DNA of 64,000 nucleotides from Camellia lanceoleosa (GCA_025200525.1 CM045758.1:7312580-7376579); one strand, 5' to 3'; counted from the first letter of the stretch, positions 36,908-50,865 are shown. Translations and numbers: made by a program. Notes: generated from the sequence alone by a model not told the origin.

Positions 36908-37377
36908 GCATGCCGTGTAAAGTTATAATATTTTACGACATGAAATGTATGTCGTCTTATGTACAAATAGTTAATGACATATTTTTATATGCTGTGAAAA
37001 TATGCATTTTTTACCGCATGCTTTTGCATGCCATAAAAAAAATTTTGGATTGCATTTTTTTTTTTTTTTGCAAAAATTTTCACGACATGTTAATACATGC
37101 CGTGTAAAGTTATAATATTTTACAATATGAAACGTATGTCGTCTTAAATGTAAATATTTTACGACATATTTTTGTAAGTCGTGAAAACATATATTTTTTA
37201 CGGCATACTTTTGTATGCCATAAATATATAAATTAACGACTTACATAGTATGTATGCTGTTATTGGCAAAACATTAACGGCTTGCAAAAAAAAATGTAAG
37301 TAGAATGTACTAATTACGACATGCATTTAATGCATGCCATAATCATGATGTCGTAAATAGTGACTTTTGTTGTAGTG
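36908..37377 (-). repeat. CACTA-1 right subterminal repeats and terminus
   Basis: These are the continuation of the repeat unit interrupted by the Tat element at 27285-27316. Two units contain ATGCCGTGTAAAGTTATAATA and a TTGCATGCCATAA-like end. The last 18 bases are the inverted CACTACAACAAAAGTCAC tip. Confidence 0.9.
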
Positions 37378-37380
37378 TTA

Positions 37381-40300
37381 CTACTCATTTAAATCACACT
37401 TACCATCTGATGAGACTTTACTTACTATTTTATTAGACTTTACTATTATTCAATTAAACCTCACTTACTAGTCAATGAGACTTAGCTTACTATTAGTTGA
37501 TTCTCCACTTTCACTATTCCATCAAACTTGATTTACAACTCAATCGAACATAACTACTACTCAATATGACTTCATTACTATTGGTGGTAAATAGAATTAA
37601 AACAAATTATAAGTAAATTCACAATGAATGGGCAGTAATAAATATAAATATTAATTTTAAAATAGTAAACAAAATATAAAAATTTACTAGACTAGACTTA
37701 GTACTCAATAAGGTACCACTTCATTTGACTTGATTTACTACTTAATAATCTCATTTGTTACTTAATGATTAAACTTGACTTACTACTAAATTATACATCA
37801 TTTATTATTTAATGAAACTTTACTTACTACTTCATTAGACTTTGCTTTACTACTAAATTAAATTATATTTACTAGTCACGAGACTCTACTTACTACTCAT
37901 TGATACACTACTTACTACTCCATCAAATTTACTTACAACTCAATCACACATAAGTACTAAATAAGACCTGCTACTATTGATTGGTAAGTAGGATGAGAGC
38001 AAATTGTAAGCAGAGTCACAATAACTAGTAAGTAAATGAGATTTCACTTACTATTTTACTAGACTCTAGTTACTACTCAATAAGATTTTACTTACTATTT
38101 CATTAAATTTGATTTACTATTCAATGAGACTCTATTTACTATTGAATATTTTTCTTTAACCAGGTGAAATGTTATTACAACAAAACCTTAAATTTTATAA
38201 ACGGAAAATGTCACATAATTTTAAAATAAAATAGAGATAGAGACTAAATATGAGGAAAAATAATTATATATATATAGTGTGTCATTAGTTCCATGTGTTT
38301 AAAATTAATTTATAATGCCCCCCCTCCCCCCCAAAAAAAAAGAAGAAGAAGAAGAAGAAGCACAACTTTCAAGACAAGAAGTTGACCTGACTAACAGGTA
38401 ATATTGTTGAATTGTATTTTATTTACATTTAAATAGTAAGTTTATTTATAATAAGTAGTAAATGACTTAATGATAAGTAGTAAGTATATTTGTAATAAAT
38501 AGTAAGTTAGATCTATTTTTTCATTTCCAAATTAACTAAAACTACTTTTACTTTTCAAAAACTACTTTAATTTCCTATCTACTTTTAGTCGTAACATATC
38601 TAATAGCTAGAATTTTATCCTAATAGATTTTTCCGTGGGAGAGGGGAATAGAGTTGTGTGTGTGTGTTGTGTGTGAGAGAGAGTGTATTTCGTTTTTTGG
38701 CGGGACTCTTTTTTTGTTTTGTAGACTTACGAGACTCTATATTTGGAGAAATTTTTGTACGTCAATAAGATATAATGTAGTATTACCTTTCACTAATTAT
38801 GAATATATATGTCCTTATTATTTCTCAAACATTCAGCATAAAAGTAATAAATTTTATAATCAAAACTAATTACAATAGCAAAAAAATCACATGATATATA
38901 TCCTATCTGTATATAAAAATTTCTTCATTGCCCGATTTTTAAACCAAATCACTAAAACCATAATTGTACATTTAATGAGGCATGGGCAACGGGCAATGCT
39001 TGATTGTTTTTATTTTTAAAAAAATAGAAAAAAAAATTTAAGGAGAATTATTTTTGAAAATTATTTTGTGAAAAACAACTCATTTTTTAGGAAATATAAA
39101 AAGTTATTTTTTGAATTTTTAAAAATGTTTTCACAAAATTGAAACAATGGATTTGTGAACATTTTGTTAATTTTATTTATGAAAATATGAAAAATAAAAA
39201 AAGAAGAAAAGTAAAATTTAATTTTATTTGTTTTTGACCTGATTTCTTATGCTGGACCATCAACTACGGGTCTGATTGCCAAGTTCCATATGACCCAATA
39301 GTTTGTGGGCCAAATGCTTTAGATTGATTTTACGTGTGGGTTTGAATTGATTTGGGCCCGATAGGAGTTGAAGAAGCCGGCCTAAACTCAAATTTAAATT
39401 TTACCATAAAATTGTGTTTTGGTTTTAAGGGATCTTTCCAAACTCAAAATTTATGGATGATCTTCCAAACAAAGTCATGAGAGTATCTCCAACGTTAATA
39501 GACATTTTATCTATTTAAATATTATTATAAAGTATATATTTTATTTTATTTATCAACTTTTTTATATTTTTATTTCAACCATACTCTTTATTTTAATTAT
39601 TCATCCAAATATTATTAACTTTATAATATGTCTCATCAATAAAGATGAAATAAATGATCTTAATGATTAAATACATTTTACATACCCTTTGAAAGCAAAT
39701 TATATATTTCTAGTGAATATGAGTTGAGCTAAAATGCCTAATCATATGACTAATGTATTGAAGTTGAAAAAATGAGTTATACTAGATATTTTGACTATCA
39801 AATATTATATATCTTGTGGGTTGAAAATGCTTTCAGAGGCATACAAAACATGAGGTGCCAATATTGTTGAGGAATGTGTAATATTTTTGCTAGAAGCTGG
39901 AAGATAAGAGATGGCCAATGATGGTATAATATTGGCGTCTCTTGTTTTAAGCCTCTTGTAATTCTGTTTGATTTTAAGTTTTAAAATATTATTTTTGAAT
40001 ATTTTATTTTTCATATCTTTTGTTTTTATTGATTTTTTTAAATATATTATTATTTACATTTTAGTTCCACTTGATCAAAAACAAAATTCAAAAAATCTTT
40101 TATTTTTTAAATAACTATATTAAGTACATATAAAAAGTAAAAAAATAAATAAATTAAATTTAAATTAAAATATGAAAAATAACAAAATACACAAAATAAA
40201 AAATTTAAAAATTTTATTTAAAACTTAAAACCAAATAGTCTAGTACACTTATAAATTTTCAATTTTTATTTATTTTTTCCATCGAACAGTGTGGGCCGAA

Positions 40301-41640
40301 TGGTTTAGATTGAGTTTTTTAAATTGGGGCAAATGGGTGGGCTCGTAATGGTTTGGGCTGGAAGCGAGTTGAAGAAGCTAGCTAAACTGGTCCAGTTAGG
40401 CTTTGTTTGGGAGGAAAGGTTGGGTTAAATTTGGGGCTATTTTAGTCATAAAAAGACAATATATTTTTAATCTAATAAGATAAAATATCACATCTAATCG
40501 ACAATCATTACATTCTTTCTCTCACAAAAAGTCAAAAAAATTAAAAAACTTTTCCAAACAAGATTTTTTAGCCCCATATTAAAATAATAAAAAATTAAAA
40601 AGTCGAAAAGTCGATATACTTAAGCGAACCCTTAATAATTGAGTCACATTTGGATGGTCTAGCTGAACAATAGCAAAATAAAAGGTGTAAATACGAGTCT
40701 ATTTATGAGCCTAACCTTTTTTTTTTTAATACACACTGTGGGCCCACTCTGTAATGAATTTTTTTAAAGAGAAATTACCAATAGATACTACTTTTAAGAC
40801 TTATTACCTATTAAGTTTTATTGATAAAATTATCAAGTGATAAATTTGTCAGTCTCTCTCTCTCTTCTTTTTTTTTTTTTTTTTTTATATAAACAAATTT
40901 ATAGTGATGAATTTATCAATCTCTTTATTTTTATGAATAAATTTAATGTGATAAATTTATTAGTCTCTTGTTTTTATAATGATAAATTTATCAGTTAGGA
41001 CCTGTAGGTAAATAAGTCTAATTAATAGGATTGATTAGTAAGTACTCCTTTTTTTAACGTATTTTTTTTAAATTTTTATTTATATTAATTTGGTTAAAAA
41101 AGTTATGCTTGTGATAAATTTTGATCTTTTTTTAAAGTTGATTTAATGATTGTGAGATAAAAAGTGAAATGATTAAGATTTAAATGTTACATTTTATTTT
41201 AATAAAAAAATTAGCATATTTTATCTCTATTGACTAATTTAACCAAATTTAGCTTATCTCAAACAAAGTCTAAATGCTCTGACTGGATCCATTTGTTTTG
41301 GGCTTGATCCCACCCTTCTTTTAGAAAAATTATTCAATGGTTTTGGAGTGAGTGTAAGTGATGTTCCAAATGAGTAAAAGATTCATTATTTTTGTGTTAG
41401 AGTTTTAAGAGAAAGAATATTAAATGTGAATTTGTAAAATGGAATAAAAATATTAAACATTACTCTAAGAATATTAGATAATTTCTTATTCTTTAGATGT
41501 GCTGTCACATTTTGACTTTAATTTACTGTGACACATTATTTGATGCGTGAGAATGTTTATATCTAACCCGAATTCTACACTGGATATTTCTCCACTTTTG
41601 ACTAATAATATCTGACGAATTTAAGTTTTTTTTTTTTTTT
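37381..41640 (-). repeat. Right arm of giant inverted repeat, outer part
   Basis: This is the reverse complement of 1-3476, continuing the arm broken at 16168. Shared landmarks are the GTAAGT array, the GAA/CTT microsatellite, the GTGTGTG tract at 38655 (partner ACACACA at 1966) and the segment ending near 41640 (partner of base 1). It lacks the LINE tail found in the left arm and has an extra block of about 1 kb at 39772-40770. Confidence 0.9.
39772..40770. repeat. About 1-kb block present only in right arm
   Basis: The left arm joins directly the partners of the two flanks (near 845-870). The block is AT-rich and noncoding. Inside, 40388-40635 starts GGCTTTGTTTGG and ends AAGCGAACCC, resembling a small hAT-type MITE. 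Whether the rest is an insertion or was lost from the left arm is not decidable here. Confidence 0.5.
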
Positions 41641-42372
41641 TTAAAAAAAATTTATTATAATCTACTAAAATATACTAAAGATTGAATGGTTCAAATCAGA
41701 TTAAAATGGACCAAATTAGACCCTTACTAAAAATACCCAAAGAAATAAGATGATTTTTTTTGAGCCACAGTAAAAATTACTCGGACTTGGCTTAATTGTG
41801 TATTTGGCAATTAGTTAATATAGTTAAAAAATTAAAAAAATTATACAAAAAAGTCAAAGATAGCCAAAAAATTAAATAGATAAAATAATACTTGAACCGA
41901 TTGTCAAAAAAATTTAACACAAATAGATAGAGGTAAAATTGAAAATAAAATGTACTCTAAAACAGCAAAAAAAAACTTTTCACCAAACTATTTTATAAAT
42001 GGTAAAAAATATCCACTGAACAAAATACATTTTTAACAATTTTGTTCATTTAAGTTTATCTCTAAAAAGGAATTAGTCATTTTATATTAATTATTAATTT
42101 CTCCTCCTACCAAATCGTCTTGAATATAAGTATTTTTAATGAATATAAAATGAAATGAGTTAATATTACCCAACTGTTTAGTTTTGAGATTTTTAATATA
42201 CTTAATTATCTTCATAATTTAATATAAACTATTCTAAATATTTAATTTGAAATAATTAATAAAACAATAATATTAAAATATGAATTGTGCGTACAAATAT
42301 AGATTGAACAAGTAAGTTTGCTGACGTGTAATTTTGTTGTGCTTCCTTGTTCATGTTAACTTGCTCCGAAAT
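41641..42372. other. No gene seen
   Basis: AT-rich sequence between the arm and the Copia remnant. It may still be arm sequence whose partner lies left of the window. Confidence 0.5.
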
Positions 42373-42549
42373 TGTTATGAGTAGAAAGAGAAGAGGAAAG
42401 AGAACTCTTTGTATTCAATCTATATTAATGAATAGGTACACACTCTTTTATATAGGAGAGCAGATAAGTATATACAGAAAATATACTATAACAAATATAT
42501 GCGAATAATTTCTGATATATCTTAATATATTAGACATACTATATTAACA
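42373..42549 (-). repeat. 3' LTR of truncated Copia element
   Basis: On the minus strand it starts TGTTAATATAGTATG and ends CTCATAACA. At 177 bp it is short but has a TATA-like CCTATATAAAAGAG. A polypurine tract, GCTTCGAGGGGG, precedes it at 42550-42561. The matching 5' LTR is not in the window. Confidence 0.75.
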
Positions 42550-42561
42550 CCCCCTCGAAGC

Positions 42562-44793
42562 TCAAGGTTGTAAAGCCAATATCAAGTTGAGTTTGGAAAG
42601 TAAATCGAAAATAAATCACGGAGGATAAGCCTTGGTGAAGATATCAAGCTGTCGACCGAGAGGTAACAAAGGTAAGGCGAGCGATTGCCATTAGTAACGT
42701 GTTGTCGGATGAAGTGACAATCAATCTCAATATGCTTGATGCGATCATGGAAGACATCATTATGTGCAATCTGAATAGCACTCGATTGTCACAATAGAGG
42801 TAGTGGTTGCGGTGGGGAATTCTCATATCGATGAAAAAGCGAAGCCACATAAGCTCTTGAGTAGTATCGCAAGAACACGATACTCGACCTCGATACTAAA
42901 GCGAGTAACAAGAGTTTGCTTCTTTCTACGCCAGGCAATAAAAGAATCTCCCAAGAAGAAACAGAACCCTTTAGTAGGCGGCGGTTAGTAGGATCCCGGC
43001 CTAATTGGCATTAGAAAATGCATGTAGTTGTAGAGAAGAGTGTGCTAAGTAGTGAAGACCATGGAACATAGTGCCTTTTAGATGGCGCAAAATCACGAAC
43101 TAGAGCATCATAGTGTGGAGGCGAGGAAGAGCCATGGTGGCGACAATGTGAACAACATAGGCAATGTTTGGAAGAGTAACGAGAGATAGACAAGATTGCC
43201 AACTAGTTGGCGATATAAAGTAGCATTAGACAATAGGTGACCATTAAGAGGTGTGAGGCAGTCGAGGATCAACTAGAGTAGTAGCGATCTTACAATTGGT
43301 AAGGCCGCCGAGCCAAGAGATCGAGAGATACTTGGCTTATGTTAGAAAAGTAACCAAAAGGATTATGAGAAATTTTCAAGTTGAGAAATAGCTAAGCAAA
43401 CCCAAATCTTTCATCTCAAATTGGTGGTGAGGCTGTTTGAGACTAGAGATACCATTGTGTCATCGCCGATGATGATCATATCATCCACATAGAGAAGAAG
43501 AATAATAATGCCACGCTCTGCGGCGTATAAACAAAGGCGAATTATAAATCTTGGAGGAGAAGCCAAAGTCATGAATGGTAGAACTGAACTTGGCAAACCA
43601 AGCACGAGAAGCTTGTTTCAAACCATATAAAGCACGACGAAGTTTGCAAACTTTGATGGATGGAATAGAGGAACCAAGTGGAGGTTGCATATAAACTTCT
43701 TCAGTGAGATCACCATTGAGAAATGCATTTTTGACATCCATCTGAGAAAGACTCGATTAATAGGAGTAGCAACTACTAATAAGCTACGAACTGAAGTAAG
43801 ATGAGCAATAGGAGCAAATGTTTCCTTATAGTCAATCCCATACTCTTGAGTGAACCCTCGGGCAACAAGACGAGCTTTGTAACGTTCAATGGAACCATTA
43901 GAATGAGTTTTGATCTTATAAACCCATTTACAACTAACGGCAGTCTTGCTAGGAGAAAGATTAACCACGTCCCAAGCATGAGTTTTATCCAAAGCCTGCA
44001 GTTTATTAGTCATAGCTTGCTGCCAAAGCGGGTTAGAACAAGCCTCACGATAGGAAGTAGGTTCATGAGTGGAAAAAGAAGTGGAACCAACAATATAATC
44101 ACGGAAAAGAAGAATGTTGTTTTAAAAGTGGAATAATGATCTGTTAGAGGAGATGGTGGTGGAGAGAGAGAAAGCTCCACATGAGATGATGGAGGAGGCA
44201 TAGGACCATCGTTAGAGACAGAAACCTCATGATTGACGGTAGGCACAAGCAGTTGTGAAGGCGATGGACCAGAACCTGTATCAAATTCAGGTGACAACAA
44301 GTCAGAAGAAAGATTAGTAAAAAACAAGGAATGGGTGGACTGTGGTAAATGAAACTTAGATAAGGTAGAAAACATTTTGTGTTCTCAAAAAATCACATAA
44401 TGAGAAATATGAAGATGCTTAGAAATTTGGATCCCAACAACGATACCTTTTATGTTCTATACCATATCGAGAAAAGCAAAGGCGAGCGAGATTCTAGTTT
44501 AGTGTGTTCATGAGGTTAAAGGAGAACAAAATAAGCAGAGCCAAAAACTTTAAGAGTGGTGTATGTAGGAGGAGAACCATACAAACGTCCATAAGGAGAG
44601 ATATTGGTTATGAGAGGAGGAGGCACACGATTTATGGTGTAGACAGCAGTGAGAGCAGCTTCCTCCCAAAATTTTTCAGGACATGAAGAGGAGATGAGAA
44701 GGGCTCGGGTAGTGTCTAGAATATGACGATCCTTTCTTTCAGCGTGACCATTTGGTTGGGATGTGCCTACATAAGAATAATACGATTGGGTGC
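42562..44793 (-). pseudogene. pol: Copia pol remnant (integrase to RNase H)
   Basis: From right to left on the minus strand: integrase C-half near 44760-44520 (SNGHAERKDRHILDT, EKFWEEAALTAVYTINRV), a proline-rich linker (44375-44010), RT (WKVYKIK-like CKWVYKIKTHSNGSIERYKA at about 43935, [20 protein letters not shown] at 43741, LYVDDMI at about 43490) and RNase H traces near 42960-42850. The frame shifts many times. The upstream integrase, protease, gag and 5' LTR are missing because another LTR starts at 44794. Confidence 0.88.
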
Positions 44794-45828
44794 TGTAGAC
44801 ACCCTATTTTTGACGGTCCTTACAACTTGGACGTCCTTGCATGCACACTCGATAATGAGTTTATTTGCTTGCCAAGTGCTCGAAGTCCTTAGCGGAATTC
44901 CACAGCTTTGAGCCTTTCAAAGCCTACACTCTTGCTGCCTCATTCTTGGACCAAGCCTTGGTTCTTCAAGCCTGCAACTTCTGGTGGCCAATCGGCCACC
45001 TTTTTGGGCTGTCGGCCATCACTTTTGGGCGGTCGACCAGCGATGTAACTGCGGGTCACGATCTTTGCATATATTTTGTGGCTAAATTTGTTTGCCTGAT
45101 GTATGCATCTGCCTTCACGTGTAGGACTGGATGTTCTTGAGGGGAATTCATGTTTTCTATATTTAGGAGGCCTCCCTCTCATGTTCTATGGTTGGAAAAT
45201 TTTGAGATCAAATTTTTTCCTCTCTCTTTACAATTCTCTCTCTCTCTAGGAAATTCATATACTTTTGCCTACAAATCCTTAACCTTTGCCTATACACCCT
45301 TAACCAAACCTTCTCACCTTTGAGCTGAGGCACTTTTGAGCTTGGTTTAAGCTCTGGAAGGGTGTGTTGTCTTGGTTTTGTTGCTTGAATTGCTTATTCT
45401 CTTCAAGAGGTATAAGGCTTTGTCTATTTGCTTGCTTTCTCTACTATTATTCTTTCTATTTTTCAACTATTTTTGGGCGGTAAAACTTCTGTATTTTTAG
45501 GCTGAAACTTGGGTTTTAAGGCCATTAAAGGTTGGGGGTGGTTCACCCTTCTTTGTACCTTGTTTTGGAGCCCTTTGCTCTTGTGTTTCCCACCCTTTTG
45601 CTAGCTTTTTCCAAGCTTTTAAACACTATTTTTTAGAGTTATTTTAGTAGCGAAAATCATGTTTTGAAGTTCAAATTTGGAGGGGTTAGCCTCCCCTCCT
45701 TGTGTCTTGCTTACTCGCGTAGTTTGTGCTATGTTTTAGCATGTCAATCTAGCTATTTCTAGCTTAATTCCAGCATATTTTAGGACTTATTTTAACCTGT
45801 TTTAGCATTGTTTTGGGCTGTTGGTTAC

Positions 45829-48114
45829 TGTGAAAACCCGACCTAACTTTTCACCTTTTGTTTGACATCGTCAATGAACGGAGATCACATCTCATATTTA
45901 ATAAGTTCATCAATGTCATGTTAATAAATATTATCTATACTTGGTCATCCGGGGCGGAGCTATAACAGAACAATAATTGATAATCCTCTTTGAGTGTGTC
46001 AAAATGAAATTCATAAAGATGCATATATATCTTTTTCTTCTTTAGTAAAGCAGATCACACCATCGAACTCAGAATGTTAAAATTAGTCAACAGTGATTAA
46101 ATGGAATTTTTCTTGAAACGATTTTCGGATAGCCCAGATGTCTGCGCACTGCATTTTATCTGAGTAGTGCAATTTGTGATGGTAAAATCAGCCACCATGG
46201 CTGTAATTTCTTGGTGAGGTGAAAGATATATCCACCTCACTCCCCTTTTTACCACATACTTCACCATTCAATCCTAGCCATTAATCCTACTTAACCTTTC
46301 TTCCTATATATATCCTATATGGGCAGAAACTTCATCTTCTTGCTGAAAATCTGTAGATTTAAGAGAGAAAATCAAACACTTTTATCTTTGTTCTTCAAGC
46401 TTCAAGTCTAGGTAAATTCCTCTCTATATCTACTTCAATTCCATAAGTTAAAGCCTTCATTTCTTTTCTTTGATTTCATGTTACAATGAACAACGAATCT
46501 AAACCCTAAAATATAGATTTAGACTTTATTTCCTCCTATTGATATCATGTTGCAATGAACCATCAGGCTAAAGCTCAAAACAAGGATTTTACCCAACAAA
46601 CAGTTTTTTTTTTTTTTTTTCCTGAATAGAAAGTCTACTTTGAAAATTCGTCAACAAATATTTAGGCCACTTTAATGGTTTATTTTCGGACCAAATTTAA
46701 ATTAGAGTGTTATCGTTCTAACCCAATTTGTTTCAACTCAATCCAACGGCTAGATTGTTGTGGAATTGATTTTGTAGAAACTGCAACGGATCTGGACCAG
46801 CTTTGTTTTGCTGCCATTTTACCCTGTTTATGAGCATTTTTGGGAGACGAGTCTCCATGAAAAATTTCATAACATCTTGGTTGATAACTTTGTAAAATTT
46901 CAGAGTATTTTAAAGTGTTTTGCTTAGGATTTTAGCCTCTCGATCTAAAATCGCAAACTAAATTTCTGGACCATAAGAAGGACCCTTTTAAATTGTACAC
47001 TTTGGGATTATGGTTTGAATATTTATTTCATGCTTAGAATTAATTCCTAGACCTACTATAATGTAGTTTTCATACGTTGTGTTTAGATCTCGATTCAGGT
47101 TGATTTTACCAAACTTACGTGTACATTTAGGTGAGTTCGTTACTACGCTTTTTACATGTATTTGAATATAATGACATGCTTTGATCGTGAATTATTTTGG
47201 AGCATGAGATTGCATTGATTTATGAATAACCGAATAAACATATGATTTTGAATTTTAGCAAGTATGCCTATGATTGGAAAAAGTACCTTGAATACAATTT
47301 GAAAATCATGTTGTGTTTTAGAAAGCGTGAGCTAACGGGATAAGCCGACTCACCGTATTGCTTATATACATATTGTTTTTATGAAGCCATGGTTAAGACA
47401 TTGTTATAAAACTCTTGCAAATGTAATAACGCATTACATTGAGCGGAACATCCTAGGCGTGGGGAAATTAAAGATACCAGCGGGTGAGGTGTTATAAGGG
47501 TGGTTGTTGGGACACGACCATAGTCCCTTAGCATGATCATGACCACTTGATATTAGTATGGGTAGCTCCCTACTTTTACGGCAACATATCTAGTTGAATG
47601 GACATATGTATGTATATTTTGATATATATATATATATATATGAGCATTTATTTTGTCTTTTTGACCATTGGGCTTTTGAACATGAATAGTTATGCTTGAA
47701 ACTTGAAATGTTTATGTTTGAACAAGTGGCAAATTTGTAAATTGTGTAAATATGTTCTCCAAGCTTTATAGCTCACGGTCTGTTACTAACCCATTTTAGG
47801 TAAGGAGAATGCTTATTGGATAACCAAAGGCCTATTTTTGTGGTGTCATGTGGCCTGTGATGGATTCTAGACCTATAGTTTTATATAAATCATGTATTAC
47901 CTCTTTTGGTGGCATAGGGCCACGTTATTGTTGTAACAACTTTCCTTTATGACTTGTATGACTTATATAGCCTCGCTCTAGTTAAATGTAATCACCTAGT
48001 ATTTGCGATGATTTATTTATTTTGTTCTCTAAACTAGTTAGTAGTAGGCCTAGGGTGCGAGATGGGGCGCTAGCTGGTCGCGATTCCGATTAGCCCCTAT
48101 TTCAGGTCGTGACA
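45829..48114 (+). repeat. Chromovirus 5' LTR
   Basis: The 2,286-bp LTR begins TGTGAAAACCCGACC and ends GGTCGTGACA. It has a TATATATCC at about 46307, a (TA)n tract near 47622 and the segment TATAGCTCACGG then TGTTACTAACCC near 47768, all matched in the 3' LTR. Confidence 0.92.
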
Positions 48115-48117
48115 ACT

Positions 48118-48130
48118 TGGTATTAGAGTT
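48118..48130 (+). promoter_or_regulatory. Chromovirus primer binding site
   Basis: TGGTATTAGAGTT lies three bases after the LTR end. It resembles TGGTATCAGAGC, the complement of the 3' end of initiator-methionine tRNA, with one change in the core (C to T) and a divergent end. Confidence 0.8.
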
Positions 48131-48350
48131 TGTGGGTTTAGAGAACCTTAAATCCACGAGCACTAAGACACTTGCATTACGACCCTCAATGCATGCTACA
48201 TGTTTAAGGGTCTCATTTGGCGACCTGTTTAGGGTAGATACCTTAAGAAACCTTACTACAGCCTTAAGTTACTGTAGTTTTCCTCCTTACCCATATATTT
48301 GCCTTGGGTCCGGTACTTACAAGATTTACATCTTGTGTATACTGCAGGAC

Positions 48351-48845
48351 ATGGAGCCTATCCTTCGCTATGACGAGTTTGGACGGTATCGATTGAGCGA
48401 GGCTCAGCAGGGCCATTGGGGGGTCGAACCGTGACATCTAGCTCGTCACAACCAGGAAGTCCTCTGTGAAGCACGTCGACACTTTTACAACCAAATCACT
48501 TTTGTTAGCTAATAGGAAGTTCTTTTCACTCCAGAGATGAAGAGGGCGGTAGTTATTCACTGTGTTCGTATCCACATGCAAATTTGGCAAGAAGTGCTCG
48601 CATTTAGTAATGACCCAGTGTTCTTCAGAGAAGAAGTTGACCACGTGGAAGCTAATGGAGCGGGAGATCAAATAATACGAAGTGGCACTTGTGGTCCCCA
48701 TAGTTCATGAACAGAGGATCTTGCCGAAGATGGAATGGATGATGACATAGAAGAAAACCTTGAAGAAGAACCTGAGTTCAACCCCAATGAACTTGAGGTT
48801 TATGACGTTGAATATCATGACGAGTCGGATGGATCTGACGACTAG
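48351..48845 (+). pseudogene. Decayed leader ORF upstream of gag
   Basis: One reading frame of 165 codons runs from ATG 48351 (MEPILRYDEFGRYRLSEAQQ) to TAG 48843-48845 without any frameshift, but with four internal stops. These are TGA at 48432, adjacent TAA and TAG at 48513-48518, and TGA at 48708. Each is one C-to-T change from CGA, CAA, CAG and CGA. The C-terminal 36 residues are strongly acidic (MDDDIEENLEEEPEF, then YHDESDGSDD). That pattern fits a once-coding ORF. It lies between PBS and gag and is not a standard gag-pol domain. The family is not recognised. Confidence 0.6.
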
Positions 48846-49227
48846 TTAGTCCTGGTGGGGGGAATATAGACTGGGCAACTATACTTATATTTTGTATGTA
48901 ATAGGGGCCTTGATGCTAACATGTCCAGTCTAGATTAGTTTTGATGCATTTTGGGATGTTGGCAAACTAGTTTTAGGCTTTGTGGCGCTTAAGTGTTTTT
49001 GGTAATTGCGTTATTCTAACATAATACCATATTTTGTAACCACCATGTAAAGCTGACCATGTGTACATCAACTCATGGATATATGTACATATGAATAAAT
49101 GGATGCATAGCTATGACGACTTTCCTTTGTTATACGTTTCTCGTTTCTAGCTTCTTTATCTCTATGATACAATACAAGTTATGGCTCGTCGAGATCCCAC
49201 CTTAGTCTTAACACGTTGAATTTTAGG
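48846..49227 (+). other. Chromovirus leader, noncoding
   Basis: Untranslated leader between the decayed ORF and gag. No repeats or structure are evident. Confidence 0.6.
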
Positions 49228-50275
49228 ATGAACACTCGAGGGAACCTTGCGAGAGCTCTTGGAGCTGGCGACTCAAGCCGTTTCGATCGATTAGAAACAA
49301 TGATTGAGCAATTCTTCACGGCAGCCCAAGCTGAAAGGCAACAACCACCCCCTCCACAGAACCCACCTCAAGTAATTCCACTACCACCTCAAGTACAATA
49401 ACAACCGACTAACAATGCCCAGGGCCCACAGTTGGGGAATGTGGCGCAACCTCAACGAGAAGATCTCAAGTTGAAGGAATTCTTGAAGTTGAAACCTCAA
49501 CCTTCCACGGAGGAATAGATCTTTGAATTGGCGATGCTTGGGTCGCGGTGAGAAAGATATTTAAAGTTATGCATTGTGCGGAAACCTAGAAGGTCGGACT
49601 AGCCACGTATTCTTTGCAAAGGCTCGGCAATGATGGGAGATGAAGGAAGAGACCGGTGACAATGATTTGGGACCGATTTACGGTCGTCTTCGAGAAAAGA
49701 CATACCTCGATCGTCCGAGGATGCAAAGTGTGTAGAGTTTTATCGGTGAAGCGGTGGGGATAGATGTCGGTGACTAAATCTGAAGCAAAATTCACGAGCT
49801 ATCACGATCTGAAACACACGATTAGCACGGAAAATCTAAAAGCTCGAAGGTTGAAGAGGACTCCACCCGACATCCGTGATGTCATCTTGCCAATCACGAT
49901 TGGTTACATACGTTGACATAATTGATCGTGCCATGATCATGGAGAAGAATGTCAGCAAGAAAAAAGTTCATTGAGAAGAAGAAGCGTCGTTTGACAACTT
50001 TGATGGGAAGAAGTCGATGATTTTCCACCCAAAAAGCGAATCTTGGGACCATCCAATGTTGGGAGGCAGAATAACAATCGGGGCAACAAGGTGCCTAAGT
50101 GTAACACTTGCGGTAGCTTCCACTTAGAAGAATGTTGCAAAGCTGCTGGAACTTGCTTTAACTGCGGCGAGGGGGGACACATGAAAATGAATTGTCCTAA
50201 ATTGGTGCGAATTGAAGTGAATGCGGTACCACTAGGGAGAAACATGGTGCGAAGCTGGGCGAGAACCTAACAGTG
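49228..50275 (+). pseudogene. gag: Chromovirus gag (broken)
   Basis: The start is taken at ATG 49228 (MNTRGNLARALGAGD). A DRLETMIEQFF segment and a Pro/Gln-rich stretch follow. After a TAA at 49399 the LKLKPQPSTEE block, expected to begin the capsid domain, is in a shifted frame with further breaks to about 50040. A zinc region closes it: CNTCGSFHLEECC and the CCHC knuckle C-X2-C-X4-H-X4-C at 50154-50195. Nonfunctional. Confidence 0.85.
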
Positions 50276-50329
50276 ACCAATCAACGACAAAGCGAGCTTT
50301 TGCCTTAATACCGAGGACGTCTGCACAAA

Positions 50330-50865
50330 GAAATGGTAGTTGCAGTAACTTGCTTATCTGTTCATTATCGGCTTATGCTCTTATAGATTAGGATCAACAC
50401 ATTCATTCATTGCATCACATTTTGCCATGAGACTACCTAAGAAACCCGAACCCCTTGGTTATGATTTGATTGTTTCTCGGCCTATGGTGGTAGTATTTGT
50501 TGCTCAAGCGTATATAGAAATTGTGATGTGTGTTTCAATAATAATCATCTGACAGTCGACTTGATTCCCATGGAGATGGGTCACTTCGACGTTATCCTTG
50601 GCATGGTTTGGCTGTTTGCCAACAATGCCACTATAGACTGTGCGCATAAGTGTGTTGAGTTTCGAATCTCAGGTCATATGGACTTTCGTTTTATGGGGGT
50701 TGGCATAGTTCCACCTCTGTATTTAGTATCCATGGCTCAAGCACGACTTGAGGAAGGGTTGTCATGGGTTTCTGTCTTGATCTCGTCGTCACCGATGAAG
50801 ATACAAAAGATATCTGTTATTCCTATGGTTGAGAATTTTCAAGAAGTCTTTTGAGGATCTACAGG
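50330..50865 (+). pseudogene. pol: Chromovirus aspartic protease (broken)
   Basis: The active site is at 50386, where GATTAGGATCA should read Asp-Ser-Gly-Ser. One base is missing in the Ser codon, giving a frameshift and an apparent TAG. STHSFIASHFAM follows in the shifted frame, then HLTVDLIPMEMGHFDVILGM with the conserved F-D-[VA]-I-L-G-M motif at about 50575-50610. Confidence 0.85.
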
